Origin: Trichostrongylus colubriformis
Lineage: Eukaryota > Nematoda > Chromadorea > Rhabditida > Trichostrongylidae
DNA length: 64,000 bases
Assembly: GCA_963978905.1 (NCBI GenBank)
Contig: OZ022259.1
Coordinates: forward strand, 14,818,001-14,882,000
Direction of reading: 5' to 3'
Shown: in pieces, positions 43,705 through 54,212 of the stretch
How the letters are laid out: each line of letters begins with the position of its first letter
How positions within the stretch are numbered: the stretch's first letter is position 1
Program-made: the position numbers and the translations under genes
Notes under the pieces: model-generated
The model's input: the letters and a program-made list of their open reading frames with translations, nothing else
Told to the model about the DNA's origin: nothing
Databases searched by the model: none

Positions 43705-43978
43705 CATTGCGGCTTTTATTTCAAGAGAAGGATGTTTTTATCCCCCATCCTCTATGCAGATATCGGTCACTGATAATGCAGTGGGTAGGAAGCTCGAAGA
43801 TTATTCAAATATTTGCACTAGCAGACTCGGAGCCGTAGAAAACTGTTACGTTCCTATTCCTCAGCATGACTCAACTTACCAATCAACTCACCCATCTTCT
43901 GAAAGTTGTTCCAGTAATAGAGCTACTCGTCTAAGAGCATTAAAAACTGTCACTCGAGCACTATTGGTGGCAAACAGG
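43705..43978 (+). CDS. candidate internal exon, unknown protein
   Basis: A 91-codon open segment sits between a good acceptor (tttttcttcag) and a possible donor (AGG|gtcaag). It contains four cysteines in its second half, SSESCSSNRATRLRALKTVT and then RALLVANR. The basic RLRALKTVTRALLV stretch resembles a loop entering a membrane helix, but no receptor or channel family could be assigned. Partner exons were not found; repeats flank it on both sides. Confidence 0.3.
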
Positions 43979-44488
43979 GTCAAGTTTTACGTCCGCAAAA
44001 TCGGCCAAGCTCTCACCTTTCTCCCCCATTTCCTCATTCTCACAAAGATACAGATTGTCATAAAAATGCTCTAAGTGCATTTTTGTTTTTTGCCTTTTTC
44101 TCTTCCCCTAGTTTTTTTTTGTTTTTTTGCCCTTTTCACCTCTCGTACACAAGAAGTGCTCAGCCCAGTGCAATCCTTCAGCTCGAACTTTACCTGCCAA
44201 GACTTTTTTCAGTTAGGGCCAAGCATGAGTTGAAAACTTCTTATAATAGAGATCAATATTAGGTTGAAAAAGGCCTTTCTTTTAGGAGGGGTGGGCCCAT
44301 AGGGTGGTTTCTGAAAAGAGATGGTCGATAAATAATCCAAGAAGGGATGAGTGTATGGTCAGTTCATGGACGGGCCCGTATTTCTCAAAAATTTTAACCC
44401 TGCATTCAGCCCCTTGTGGAGGGCATGGATGGCCTCTTGAGGGTTCTCCATTCAACGCCTGACACTGGTTTATTCTGAATATCAGGTT

Positions 44489-44710
44489 TTATGTGTTGGT
44501 GTGAAGATTCGTAGCCAATTCAAGTGCGTGAGAATACAACTGTACTCGCTGAGAAACCACATTGCTTTGTGATAGTGGAACGGCCCTTGCCAAGTGATAG
44601 AGCCCTTCGGTAAACAGCTGAGAATGCCGAAAGTTTATTTTGCCGGCACTTAAGAAACGTCCGAACTCCACTTGAACTGAATCGCCTCGTATCGCTTTCA
44701 AGAGACTCAA
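44489..44710 (-). CDS. candidate terminal exon, unknown protein
   Basis: Minus-strand frame of 73 codons ending TAA with an amphipathic, helix-rich sequence (GRFLSAGKINF, EGLYHLARAVPLSQSN, LYSHALELATNL). A faint likeness to the Tom20 receptor repeat (G-x2-L-x2-G, HL-x2-A) was noted but is too weak for a call. A second minus frame through the same DNA (44520-44789) is also open. Upstream exons not found. Confidence 0.25.
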   Translation of the reverse strand: MSLLKAIRGDSVQVEFGRFLSAGKINFRHSQLFTEGLYHLARAVPLSQSNVVSQRVQLYSHALELATNLHTNT

Positions 44711-45129
44711 ACAAAAGGGTGGGAAAAGCAGCGCTAGCTTTTTCTAATTGTAGAGTAGGCTGGGATAGAAAGACCACGGTCGTACACAAACCGTCAGTCC
44801 GTATGGGTGTGTTGCATGTTGTATCAGCTGTAGCCCCGGCACGTGTCCTTTATGCCGAACCAGCAGAGGACAACCGGCTTCTGTAAACAATGCCTTGTGG
44901 TCTTCGGTCGGTGATGGAGCTGGGCTATTGCCTTACCATTCAATCACTCTATCGCTATCTATTGCTGAAGAAGATTAATTAAATGTACTGAAAAATTCAC
45001 AAAAAATACAACAGATGGTGGCGGCTGCTTCTTGGCTTCAAACGATCCATCAGACTCGACTCGAAATAAAATTCAGTAGAGCTTTTCTCAAAGGCGGTAG
45101 TAGGGTAATTTGGGTCCAATATGGAAAGA

Positions 45130-45300
45130 CCATTAGATATGAAGGTTCGAAGTGCTCAATAGTGCGAAAGTGAAGAAAAACAAAGGTAGAAGTGATGAAA
45201 GTGAATTGTAAAGTGAATGAAATGAACCCGAGACCCGAGAATTCAAAAACCCGAGAAACAAGCCCCCCCCTTCCCGCCGTTCATTCTCAAAAAGGGCTGG
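45130..45300. repeat. TTAAAGRCAG family, tail fragment, reversed
   Basis: Reverse complement holds ttctcgggtttttgaattct, cactattgagcacttcgaac and ttcatat, the tail signature of this family. Confidence 0.45.
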
Positions 45301-45347
45301 TCGTGCCGGAAAAGGGGAGGGTGATATAAAACTAGTGGCAGCTGTTA

Positions 45348-45521
45348 GGCCGCGGTCATACTTTGCGCAGCCGGCGGAAGGGCGTGGTTGCGTGTCTCTG
45401 CGTCTCCGCCTATGCCACCCTGCCTCGTTGCCTGCGTCATCTCTGCGCCTCCCCCGTGCCACTGTACCTTGCTCCCTGTGAAAGCAGCCACGCCCTGCCG
45501 GCGGTGAGTATGACCGCGGCC
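45348..45521. mobile_element. GGCCGCG family MITE with TTA duplication
   Basis: GGCCGCGGTCATACTTTGCG ... GAGTATGACCGCGGCC between TTA (45345-45347) and TTA (45522-45524). One of the best-preserved short copies. Confidence 0.9.
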
Positions 45522-45910
45522 TTAGAGAACACGGCTCTTTCAAACTCTTTCTTATGGAAATTTCGTCACACATGGACTTCTCAGACCCCAAGCTTTCATT
45601 TTCGTGGCTCAGTTCAGGAGTTCTCAATGCCCGCATCCCTATCGCTTTCTTTACCTTAACTCCACCACAGTTCCTTCCTCCTATGGGTGAAAGGGAGTAC
45701 GTGGAGGCGCATCCGAGAGCATCGCTCCTGGTTCTCTTTAAGACCAGGGCTGAAAAGGTTGTATTGGCAAGTGGAACTTGAGCTGAGAGATCGCACGAGG
45801 TGGAGCACGCCTGCTGGAAGAGGAAGGGGAAAGGTGCATTTTCAGTACCTTTATGGTGAGTTTTCTTCCCTTGAAATTTTGAAGAACTTTTGTGATTCCC
45901 GCCGCTATAA

Positions 45911-46124
45911 GGCCGACGTCGGACTTCGTGATTCTGCGGTTCTGTGATTGCAGAACTTTGTGATTCTGCGATTTGCGATGCCGCGACCCCGCTCTCGCGA
46001 TACCGCAAAATTGCACAGAACCTTAGCCTCAAGGTCGCAGAAACGCGTGCCAAAGTGCGGCACCGCGAAACGCAGGAACGCAAAATTGTGTAATCGAAAA
46101 ATCGCTGAAGTTGAACGTGTGGTC
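45911..46124. mobile_element. TTTTGCGATTCTGCGG-type MITE with TAA flanks
   Basis: Starts GGCCGACGTCGGACTTCGTG after TAA and ends at ggtc before TAA. The interior is a run of ttctgcgattt-type motifs, similar to 8990-9150. Right end diverged. Confidence 0.5.
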
Positions 46125-46710
46125 TAACATTGGCAAAGTGACATGAAATGCTATAAGTGAGGAGGGGGTGTGGGGGGGGGAGGGGGTAGTTATATAGGAT
46201 GTTATGCAGTAGCATGTAGCATGCTTTTATATGACTGTGGTATCTGTAACGTAATGACCTATATATCCTGTAAAAACCTAAATCCTGTAAAACTGTTTTA
46301 TGTGGAATAAAACTGTTCAACATATTGTTGTTTGACATATTGCACCCCCCCCCCTCCCCCCTTTTTACTATAGCACCTAACACAGAAAACATTCTCGTGT
46401 GCCGGACGCGGTGCAAGCGTGTAGGCGCAGATTTGTTGCTCAACGTGGTTAATTGTAAGTCCCCCCTTAATGATGCATACCTTCTAATTGTTTCCTGTTT
46501 ATCGCATTCTGGCCATTACAAGTGCTTCTTCACCCGGAACGTTCCTCGATCTCTCGTGGGAGGAGCGAGCCCGCGTGGCCACGCCCTCTGCCTGTTTGCC
46601 GGCTGGTCTCGCCTGTTGCGGCGGCGGTCAGAGCATTCACTCGTAAACGCACCGGTAGAGTCGCATTCCGTTTCTTCGGCTTGTTATTTACGATTTTTGG
46701 AATATTTTTG

Positions 46711-46948
46711 GGGCCAATTCGCGTCGGGGGGGGAGACGCAATTTTGCGTCGAATTTTCATCGACGTCGAGCTTCTTTCCCTCCCTAGGCTTAGGCTAAAG
46801 CAGATGAAACCTATGCTTTGACAGATGCTTTTTCATGTGGAAGGAGAGGATATCAATTTTAGCCTAAGCCTAGGTAGGGAAAGGAGCTTCGACCTTGACG
46901 CAAAATTGCGTCTCCCCCCCCCCCCCCCCCCCCGACGCGAATTGACCC
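46711..46948. mobile_element. GGGTC palindromic element with poly-G/poly-C arms, copy 2
   Basis: Same family as 10946-11192 (shares TTTAGCCTAAGCCTAGG and ACGCAAnnTGCGTC). Ends GGGCCAATTCGCGTCGGGG / CCCCGACGCGAATTGACCC, flanked by an 8-bp duplication TATTTTTG. Confidence 0.85.
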
Positions 46949-49178
46949 TATTTTTGTTTATTGGTGAATTGAAACACTGTAGGGTCGTTCTCCGAAGTGC
47001 AATAAAAATGATAATTTCACTGAATATCATGCCATGTCTATCGTTCACCGCAGGGAATGACAATCATTGTGTTATCACCGGCGGTGATCGCACATTCCTG
47101 TGGTTATTGTTCTTTTTTCTTCGCAAAATGCTACTGTTCTTTCTTTCTAAACCTTATCTTGCATACTTGATATTCAGCTATTAATAACATTAAGTCGTAT
47201 TTTGCTTAATTCCTTATGAAATGGTACTGTGAAGAGCCCCATTCATTAACTTGGATTTGGTGCTACTGGAAGTCGAGGAGGGGGCACTCATTGTCGCGCT
47301 GTCGTTACTCACTCAACTGTTCTACTATCATGGCCTGTATAATCAAGTGTATTTTTACCTAAGCCTTACTTGAAGACACCGGAAGGGGTTAATTTTAGGC
47401 CTACGATAGAACAGTCGTAGTTCGGACGAGTTTAAGTGGCCGCCATTGCACATACTCGCCAATTTGACGCTTTGGCATGGTGCAAAGAGGAGATGTTTTT
47501 ATTGTAAAGCTGTTCTTTCTTTTTACTTTTTCCTTTGTTCTTTCTTATATTGTTTCCAGGTGTACTTACATGAATGTTAATGTAGTTGGGAATGGCCACA
47601 CCACTGCGCTGGGAGTCAGGTGCTACAACTAACGTTGGCCCGTGGCCCGTCTCCTACAACGGACAACTCGGAAAGTCAGTGTGTTGATGCGCATGGGATG
47701 GGAATACTCACCGCAGTGTTACGCTTTCGAATCCGGGTTTTTCGCCTATTATCGCTTCTAACCTTGAGTGTTCGTTACAAAATGGTCATTTCTTCTCATC
47801 TTCCTCTTGTTTCGGACTCCTTGCGGTTCCTTTAGGTGAGTAGGGAATTCCTACCCCCCCCCCCTTCCCCCCAAACCAAGGCTTAAGCAAAAAACAGAGA
47901 AAAATAGCGCTGGACCCCATGCTCAGTTAAGTGGCCCCCCGCCTACTATAGCACCTTGAACTTATAGAAAAACTTTCATTTCTCACATTACTGAATACTC
48001 CAGAGTTCTATACATGTACTTCTATGTGCGTTACTCGCAGAAGCACAACTACTTCTCAGAACCCATCAAGCTGATGTCAGACTTCGCGATTTTGAGGTTA
48101 TCCAGTTTTTCGACTTTGCTATGGCGCGATTTGGCAATTTTGTAGTGATGCGATTTCGTGTGCGAAATCGAAAAACGTAAAGTCGCAAAGTTGACACTAG
48201 TTTGTAAGTCTCGGAGGTTAATGGAAATGCTATTCCTTTAAGTCATATCAACATTCCTTGACATATTCACTTCTAACTTAATTAACTGGAACAAATACTT
48301 TCATAATGTTGTTTGGACATTATGTGGATATTGGAGGGACAGAGTCGTTCTTCCTTTCCGAGGCTATTTCCCTTTCTATCCTCTCCTCTTCAAAATTTAC
48401 ATCCTCTGACTCACAATCATTTCGCCTTGTGGTCACCCACCCTTACCTGTTTGTTTTGATTGTGTTAAATCACATTCGGAAATGCTGTATTAATAGGTTA
48501 TTTTTAGATAGCAGGAATTACAGCATTTTCTCCCTTTTTTGGACCTAGATGACGAGAAGTGAGTTATCCAAGGAGGGATGGCTTGAACGATATTTATCTG
48601 TATATGCTCTTAAGGGCCAAATAGCTTCATTAGTTTGTTTTGATCTACGAGGATATGTTTACATGCAAGGAGTAAAGATGGCTCCTTCAGTGTAGCCCCC
48701 TAAGCGCATTCTGATGAATTGTTGTTCTCACTTCTCACTCTACAGACACTCTGTGGCATCCATAGAATTGAGCGGATTACCATTCACAAGGGAAGTTCTT
48801 TTTTCGTTGCGTTCGCCGCTGTTCTCACAGTGTAATCAAATACGGCCACCGCAGTGGTATGTTGGCCGTTCGTTATCAGTGACAGACTTTGTATAAAACC
48901 CCCCAGAGATCGATAATCCGTCGTTTCATCTCACACCTGTCGATCGCTATTGATTTCTGCTCCATGTCATACTGTCATCTCTCTATCATCTATCAGTTTT
49001 GTGAAAATTTAACTTCTCTTGTTCGTCGTTATTAGATAAATCTTGTCATCAAATCTTGTGATTTCAAGAATCATCCTATTTGTGTATGGATATAGTAATG
49101 CTCAAATTCATGGATATTCCGTTTTGTTTTTGACTTCTTCTTATCCATACAGAGCTCTTTTCAGACTTTCCACTCGCC
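46949..49178. other. intergenic, no supported gene
   Basis: Contains C-rich and ttaggct-type repeat fragments (47.3-47.95 kb) and a run of gcgatttt-type motifs at 48.08-48.19 kb like the MITE at 45911. Nothing coding recognised. Confidence 0.5.
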
Positions 49179-49836
49179 ATGGAGCTAACCAGTAAGCCTC
49201 GTGAGTTCTTTGTTTGTACATTGAATTTTTCTTCCGAGTGTCATTGTCGTCAGGTGATAGTAGCGGCATGAGATCGCTTTTTGGGTTTTCGTAATGAATG
49301 AAAGAATTTTACATACCACTGTAGCAGTGTTTTACTATTGGTTTACACAGTCTTTCATTACCCTTTTTATTTACCGGAAACGTCATCTAATCCCACATTG
49401 CTGAGCGAAAACATTTTATTTAAATCATTTGACATAGAACTGGACATAGGACAGTAGCTTGGCGTAGGGTGAACACTCCTGAAAACTTCGGAACTCTCAT
49501 GAATAGTTCACTCAGTGCTTCTTCCTCAGTGCGTAAACAGACAGCCACATCGCCGAACTCTTGCCTCCAAACCCGACGCACATTAAAAAGTGTATTCTAA
49601 AGGATTAATCTCAGCGAGTTCTGGAAAAAGCAGTGTTTTGCACATTTTCATTTGGAAATGATGCCCTTCCCCTCAGAAAATCACTCAAAGTTTTGCTTCA
49701 AACATACTTATTTTGCCTAAGTACGTTTGCAAGGCCAAAAAGCATCGCTGGTGGTAACCGTGTAGTTTATTTTGATGATGATCAAAGTACCTATAATGAA
49801 AGATTACTTTGGGAGCAGAGAATTGAGAAAGGCTGA
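49179..49836 (+). CDS. candidate small gene, exon chain incomplete
   Basis: ATG at 49179 in good context (cgccATGG) lies 13 nt after a strong acceptor ctcttttcag, as expected for a trans-spliced start. The first exon ends at 49200 (donor gtgagt). A second open segment, 49530-49589, fits its phase (KQTATSPNSCLQTRRTL). A last segment ending at TGA 49836 encodes GGNRVVYFDDDQSTYNERLL. The phase between the second and last segments does not fit, so one exon is missing or wrong. No family recognised. Confidence 0.28.
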
Positions 49837-49931
49837 AAATATTTGAGCGCTCCGCTAGCAATTATTTGTAATAACATGTTTGGACTCTTCAGTTTAAAGA
49901 ACGTCAGGTGTGATCTCATAGTGAAATAATT

Positions 49932-50100
49932 ACTTAAAGACAGTGATAGAGGTAATGTGGGTTATAAGGAATCCTTTTTTGAAAACCAGGGTCTAGGAAG
50001 CCTATCCGCTGCGAGATCCCACGCGAAAAAGTGCCCTTGTGCTGTGGCGGAGGCGGCCTTTTTAGCTCCAGCCGTCTTTCTTATCCCGGCCCGCCTCGTA
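49932..50100. repeat. TTAAAGRCAG family, head-end fragment
   Basis: TTAAAGACAGTGATAGAGGT head with the shared gcctatccgctgcgagatcc interior; tail not found. Confidence 0.55.
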
Positions 50101-50147
50101 GGCTTGATTTTGCCGAAGAATGATTGAGGCTTAGAGTAATGAGAATG

Positions 50148-50540
50148 TTAGCAGAATGATCGCATCAAAGTGTGGTATCGTATTAAAGCCGTATGATCGA
50201 TTGACATGATGTTAAACGTGTCGGCGTGCTTCCGTGTTGAAAACATCCACCGGTCACTATCAAGGATCAGAATGAATGATACAACGAATTTCCCTTTTTC
50301 GCTGCCTTTGAACAATGCCAGAAAGAAACCTAGCCGTCCTACGTGGCAGTTTTTATACGTGAGCGTCATTCTCTCATTCTCCGGCACAAGAGCGATGACG
50401 TAGCCGCAGAGACTGAAATAGCACAAGCGCATCGAAAAAAGCCGTTTGGCCTTCTGAACATCGATTATCCTAATTGCACTGAGCGATTCAACTGATATAT
50501 TGCATGGATGCTTCATGTCGATGTATCCATCATATGGCAC
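50148..50540 (-). CDS. uncharacterised ORF, 130 aa
   Basis: Longest single-exon frame in this stretch that is not created by a visible inverted repeat. It contains the acceptor-like string tgctatttcag internally, so if real it would probably be spliced. No family recognised; likely non-coding. Confidence 0.15.
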   Translation of the reverse strand: MPYDGYIDMKHPCNISVESLSAIRIIDVQKAKRLFSMRLCYFSLCGYVIALVPENERMTLTYKNCHVGRLGFFLALFKGSEKGKFVVSFILILDSDRWMFSTRKHADTFNIMSIDHTALIRYHTLMRSFC

Positions 50541-50757
50541 ATAATTTTATGCAGAACTCGGTATGTTTTTATGCGCTGTGCAGAATAAACGTTCTGCGCA
50601 TAATTTTTCGCGGCGAAATTCTTGCGTCATCTGATGCAATCTGATTTCACGTACTTTGTGTGGGGAATTGTGTGTTGAGCACGAAGATGTTTGCTAAGGG
50701 TCACGTTGATTCGCACTGCGAATGTAGGTTAAATTCTATCGTTTTTCATGATTACTA

Positions 50758-51656
50758 TTAGGTTGTAAGGAAAGTTCTGGCCGCTTTTTCGCATTCACAA
50801 GATAAAATTAAATATCAGAGCGCGTCAACATGAATCAGCTGACATACTGTGCTCGTTAGATAGAGAAAAAGTTGCTCTTTCAGAACATATGTTTTATTTG
50901 GAATGCCACAAGGTTTTCGATTTATTAGGGAAGTTTTAAAGTGCTGCGAAAATGGCACTTTTAAGATGACTTCACTTCAAGAGTTCTTGTTTAGCCGAGT
51001 CCCAGCGAAGGTGACCACAAATGTGAATACTGCAAGAGGAGGGGGTGTATCACTGGATGGAACACATTATTTCTGGTTTCAAAAGTGCAGAAATGAGGAC
51101 GAGCTGCTCGAATTTTCAATTGATCAAATCGCTTTAACTAAAACGGCAGAAGGCGATGAGCGTCCATATTTGCAGGGTATATCCACAAGTATTGGCCCTC
51201 AACAAGCAAACTTAGCTGACCACCTCAAGTGGCCTTGTTTTGGAAAAATCTAAAAAAATGGGTGCCGCGGGACCCCTCACGGCAGTCATGCGCAAGCGCA
51301 TTTTTCACAAATCCTCTTCCACTAATTGAAGCAGTTGCAGGGTGAGGCCCTTACTCGTCTATCATGTTCATCAGATCTAGCGCTAACTATGCCCCGCTTC
51401 CCGAAACATCTGACCAGCTCCTTCAGTAGCAGTGTGTTCAGAAAGAGTGGCGATTTGAAGTCGACTTTTTTTCATTTCGCGCGATATAAATTATCAGCCC
51501 TTTATCAAATTGAGATGTGTAGGTATGCATAGTGTTGCCAATAGTGTGGCGAATCTAATGGTGCTCACTCTGTGAGAAAAGATGCACTCTGAGCCGAGTT
51601 ATGATCTCTCGAAGTTGAAATTTCAAAAACCGGCCAAAACTTTCCTTACAACCTAA
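50758..51656. mobile_element. non-autonomous mariner-like element, 899 bp
   Basis: Ends TTAGGTTGTAAGGAAAGTTC and its reverse complement (about 26 of 28 bases match), flanked by TA at 50756-50757 and 51657-51658. Inside is a 116-aa plus-strand ORF (50903-51253) that does not resemble a mariner transposase, so the interior is unrelated or highly decayed. Confidence 0.82.
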
Positions 51657-53042
51657 TATTATTGAACACCATAACGACGATGTCGATCAATGCTGTCCGA
51701 AAACCATTTTGTCTCATGGGACTTCGTCAGGCCCTGCTGACTGACAGCTATAGAAATCGACCGAAACATATGTAAATCGCAATTTTGTTTGCTATGATTT
51801 TTATTTTGAGGTATTAGCCTGATAAGAATTAGGACCTATGAACTTATCATTTATAAGATCTTCAACTGAATCGAAATTGAACCACAGAATCGCAAAAAAA
51901 TAACTAATAAGTAGTGCTGGAGTCAAAACCTGCTGAGCTGACCTGCCCTAAAAACATCCCTTTTGAAGTTTCTGCGTAGTATGCTTGAAGTGTCAAGAAA
52001 TTTGAATCAATTTCCATAATTCAATTATAAAAACTCTTTTTTCACTTAATGTTCATAGTTACTTATTCTCATGGAGTTTTAAAGTGTACGAGATCAAATG
52101 TGAGTGTGACGGGACAAGCGCTCACAAGGAAGGTTTCAAACTCATGGCCCGCTTTTTGAAAGCGGTTTTTTGCATCGTGTGGAGGTACCACGAAACATAT
52201 GATTGATGTCCGTTTTTTCTGAGCGGCCCTACGTGTGCCAAAAAAGGTTTTAATGGTTCGATCCACACTGAGAACAAAATTTGGATTTTCAGTTTCTGGG
52301 CTCGTAAACATCGGAATATAAAAATTAAGCCCCATAATCACTTTCAGAGCGCGAGGCTACTCCTTATCATTTCTGGCGAGTTTAAAGGTTCAATTGTTTG
52401 AGCCTGCCAGCGCTCATAACGCACGAACGAGGCGTTTCCGCATGAAACAGATATGATATCCGTGCTCAGGGGGTTGAAATACCTGTGGGGAAGGGGGAGG
52501 GGATGAGCTTCCAGCCCAATCGAGATGTTGACCTGAACTCGAGAATATGATGTGGGCACTGGTTTGGCGTGGAGTGCATCTTCGACGAAGAAGACGACGT
52601 TATCACCTGTCACGAACCCCGACTGCTTCCGTGTTTGATGCTTGTTAGGTAAAGTTGTAACGACAGACATTCATGCTTTGCATATTCCATTGATTTTGAT
52701 CGATTTTGTTAGTTACTCACTTCTACAAATAGGAAGGGCATCATGTACCAATAGCCAAACATGGTGCCTTGAAGTTAGGGTCAGACTTTGGACTTCGCTA
52801 TCGATGGGTATCTAGGGGTAGTTTGACACCCAGAATGTGAATCTGATACTCATTCAGAGCGAAAATGCGAATTTCGAGCGCTACGGGTCTCTACGCGTCC
52901 GAAAAAATCAGATCATCAAATTCGCTGTAATAATGTGATTGGAGTCAATCTGGCACGCTATCGGTGGAAATCATACTTATTTAGCATGAAGAGGCATGTA
53001 TGAGGATGAAAAAGTGAAAGCAGAAAAGGGCAGAAATTCCTA

Positions 53043-53125
53043 AACGGTGGGATCCGAACCATAAACCCATCTAAATCACCTGCGTAAGTCTATCGTATTA
53101 AGTAGGCCACCCCGCTCGTTGCACC
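53043..53125 (-). repeat. tRNA-like sequence, decayed
   Basis: Minus strand GGGTGGCCTACTTAATACG then, about 40 nt on, TTATGGTTCGGATCCCACC. Promoter-box-like spacing but no stable cloverleaf. Confidence 0.4.
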
Positions 53126-53452
53126 TGCCTCGCGTTGGGGAGCACTTATGAGACTGCTACGCACTTTTAGTACATGCTGCAGCTGAGTCTTCTTTCTCGG
53201 TATTTCGTTCTGTCTTGAATGTGCGATAGAAAAGCACCTCTAATTTGCACATGCCCAGAGCTACAAAGAGTTTGAGTTCTAATTAGTGAGTTAAAGTCGC
53301 TCTTTCGAGAAAGTTCTTCCCTCCTTTTTTGACATTCGTAGGGCCGTATAGCAAGAATGAACGTCAGTTATATTTTTTCATGCAGATACCCCATACGATG
53401 GAGAGAACCGTTTTCAAAAAGCGCACAATGACCTGAAAGACCTCCTTCGTTC

Positions 53453-53580
53453 GGCCGCTTCATACTTTGCGGTGCCGGCGGCGGGGCGTAACTGCGTCGT
53501 CTCTGTGTCTCCGCCGCGCCACTTTGCCTTGCTGCCTGCCAACGCAGCCACGCACTGTCGTCGGCAGCATCACCGCAGAG
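53453..53580. mobile_element. GGCCGCG family MITE, right end lost
   Basis: Starts GGCCGCTTCATACTTTGCGG with the short-form interior; the right arm ends near ACCGCAGAG and the terminal GCGGCC is missing. Confidence 0.65.
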
Positions 53581-54212
53581 TGGAAAGGCTGCTTATTGAC
53601 GTTCGTCTCGCGAGAAGTGGGCTTTGTCCCTCGCGCCCTCTAAGTGAAGACGCCATCGTAGTCAGGGTGTTGAGGGCGACGGTATAAGAACTGGGAGGAG
53701 CGATTTATTGTACATTTAATTCTTTTTCATTATTTTCATCGTTAAGTTTCTATGTCGAGGTGAGCCTTCTTGGTTCTTCGGACCAGAGCGTATGCTCTCA
53801 CAAATTACCATATTCATAATGAGCTTCTTAAGATGATAGCTAATCTAAACCAAAAATTCTCAGTAGCATCATAACGGCTCATTTTTGATAAACCGTCTCA
53901 TATTCTGAAGAGCTAGCCTTTCCAAATACCAATGCCTCTTTTTATTTCGATATGCGGTCGTTGGCTGAGAACCACCCATTTATCATTGAATCCTATCAGT
54001 ACGACTTGCCTTGAACTTGTTGTTTAACATCTTTGGTATGTTTTCTTTTTAATGAAATGTATGATGTTTGGCAGTTCTCTGCAACTGGTATATGTGCAAA
54101 TATACCTTTTTCGTATTGGGATCTAAAGAAAATCGAGGAGTCATGGCTTGTTGGGTTGCCCTGAGTCAATAATGCGTTTGAAGTTTATGATAGTGATGTC
54201 AGTTGTTTGCAG

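Larger units (their letters stand above)
51659..54212. other. intergenic, no supported gene
   Basis: Two minus-strand ORFs (52069-52341, 52344-52670) have no recognisable domain or splice support. A tRNA-like relic and a truncated MITE lie at 53.0-53.6 kb. The missing SLC17 first exon should be in the right part of this stretch but was not identified. Confidence 0.5.

Noticed and set aside
45133..46443. 436-aa minus-strand open frame, the longest in the window
   Set aside because: It runs straight through a TTA-flanked MITE (45348-45521), a second MITE-like block and a transposon tail; the composition is repeat-derived and no domain is visible. A chance product of GC-rich repeats.
53043..53125. 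tRNA gene on the minus strand
   Set aside because: Only box-like motifs; no cloverleaf.
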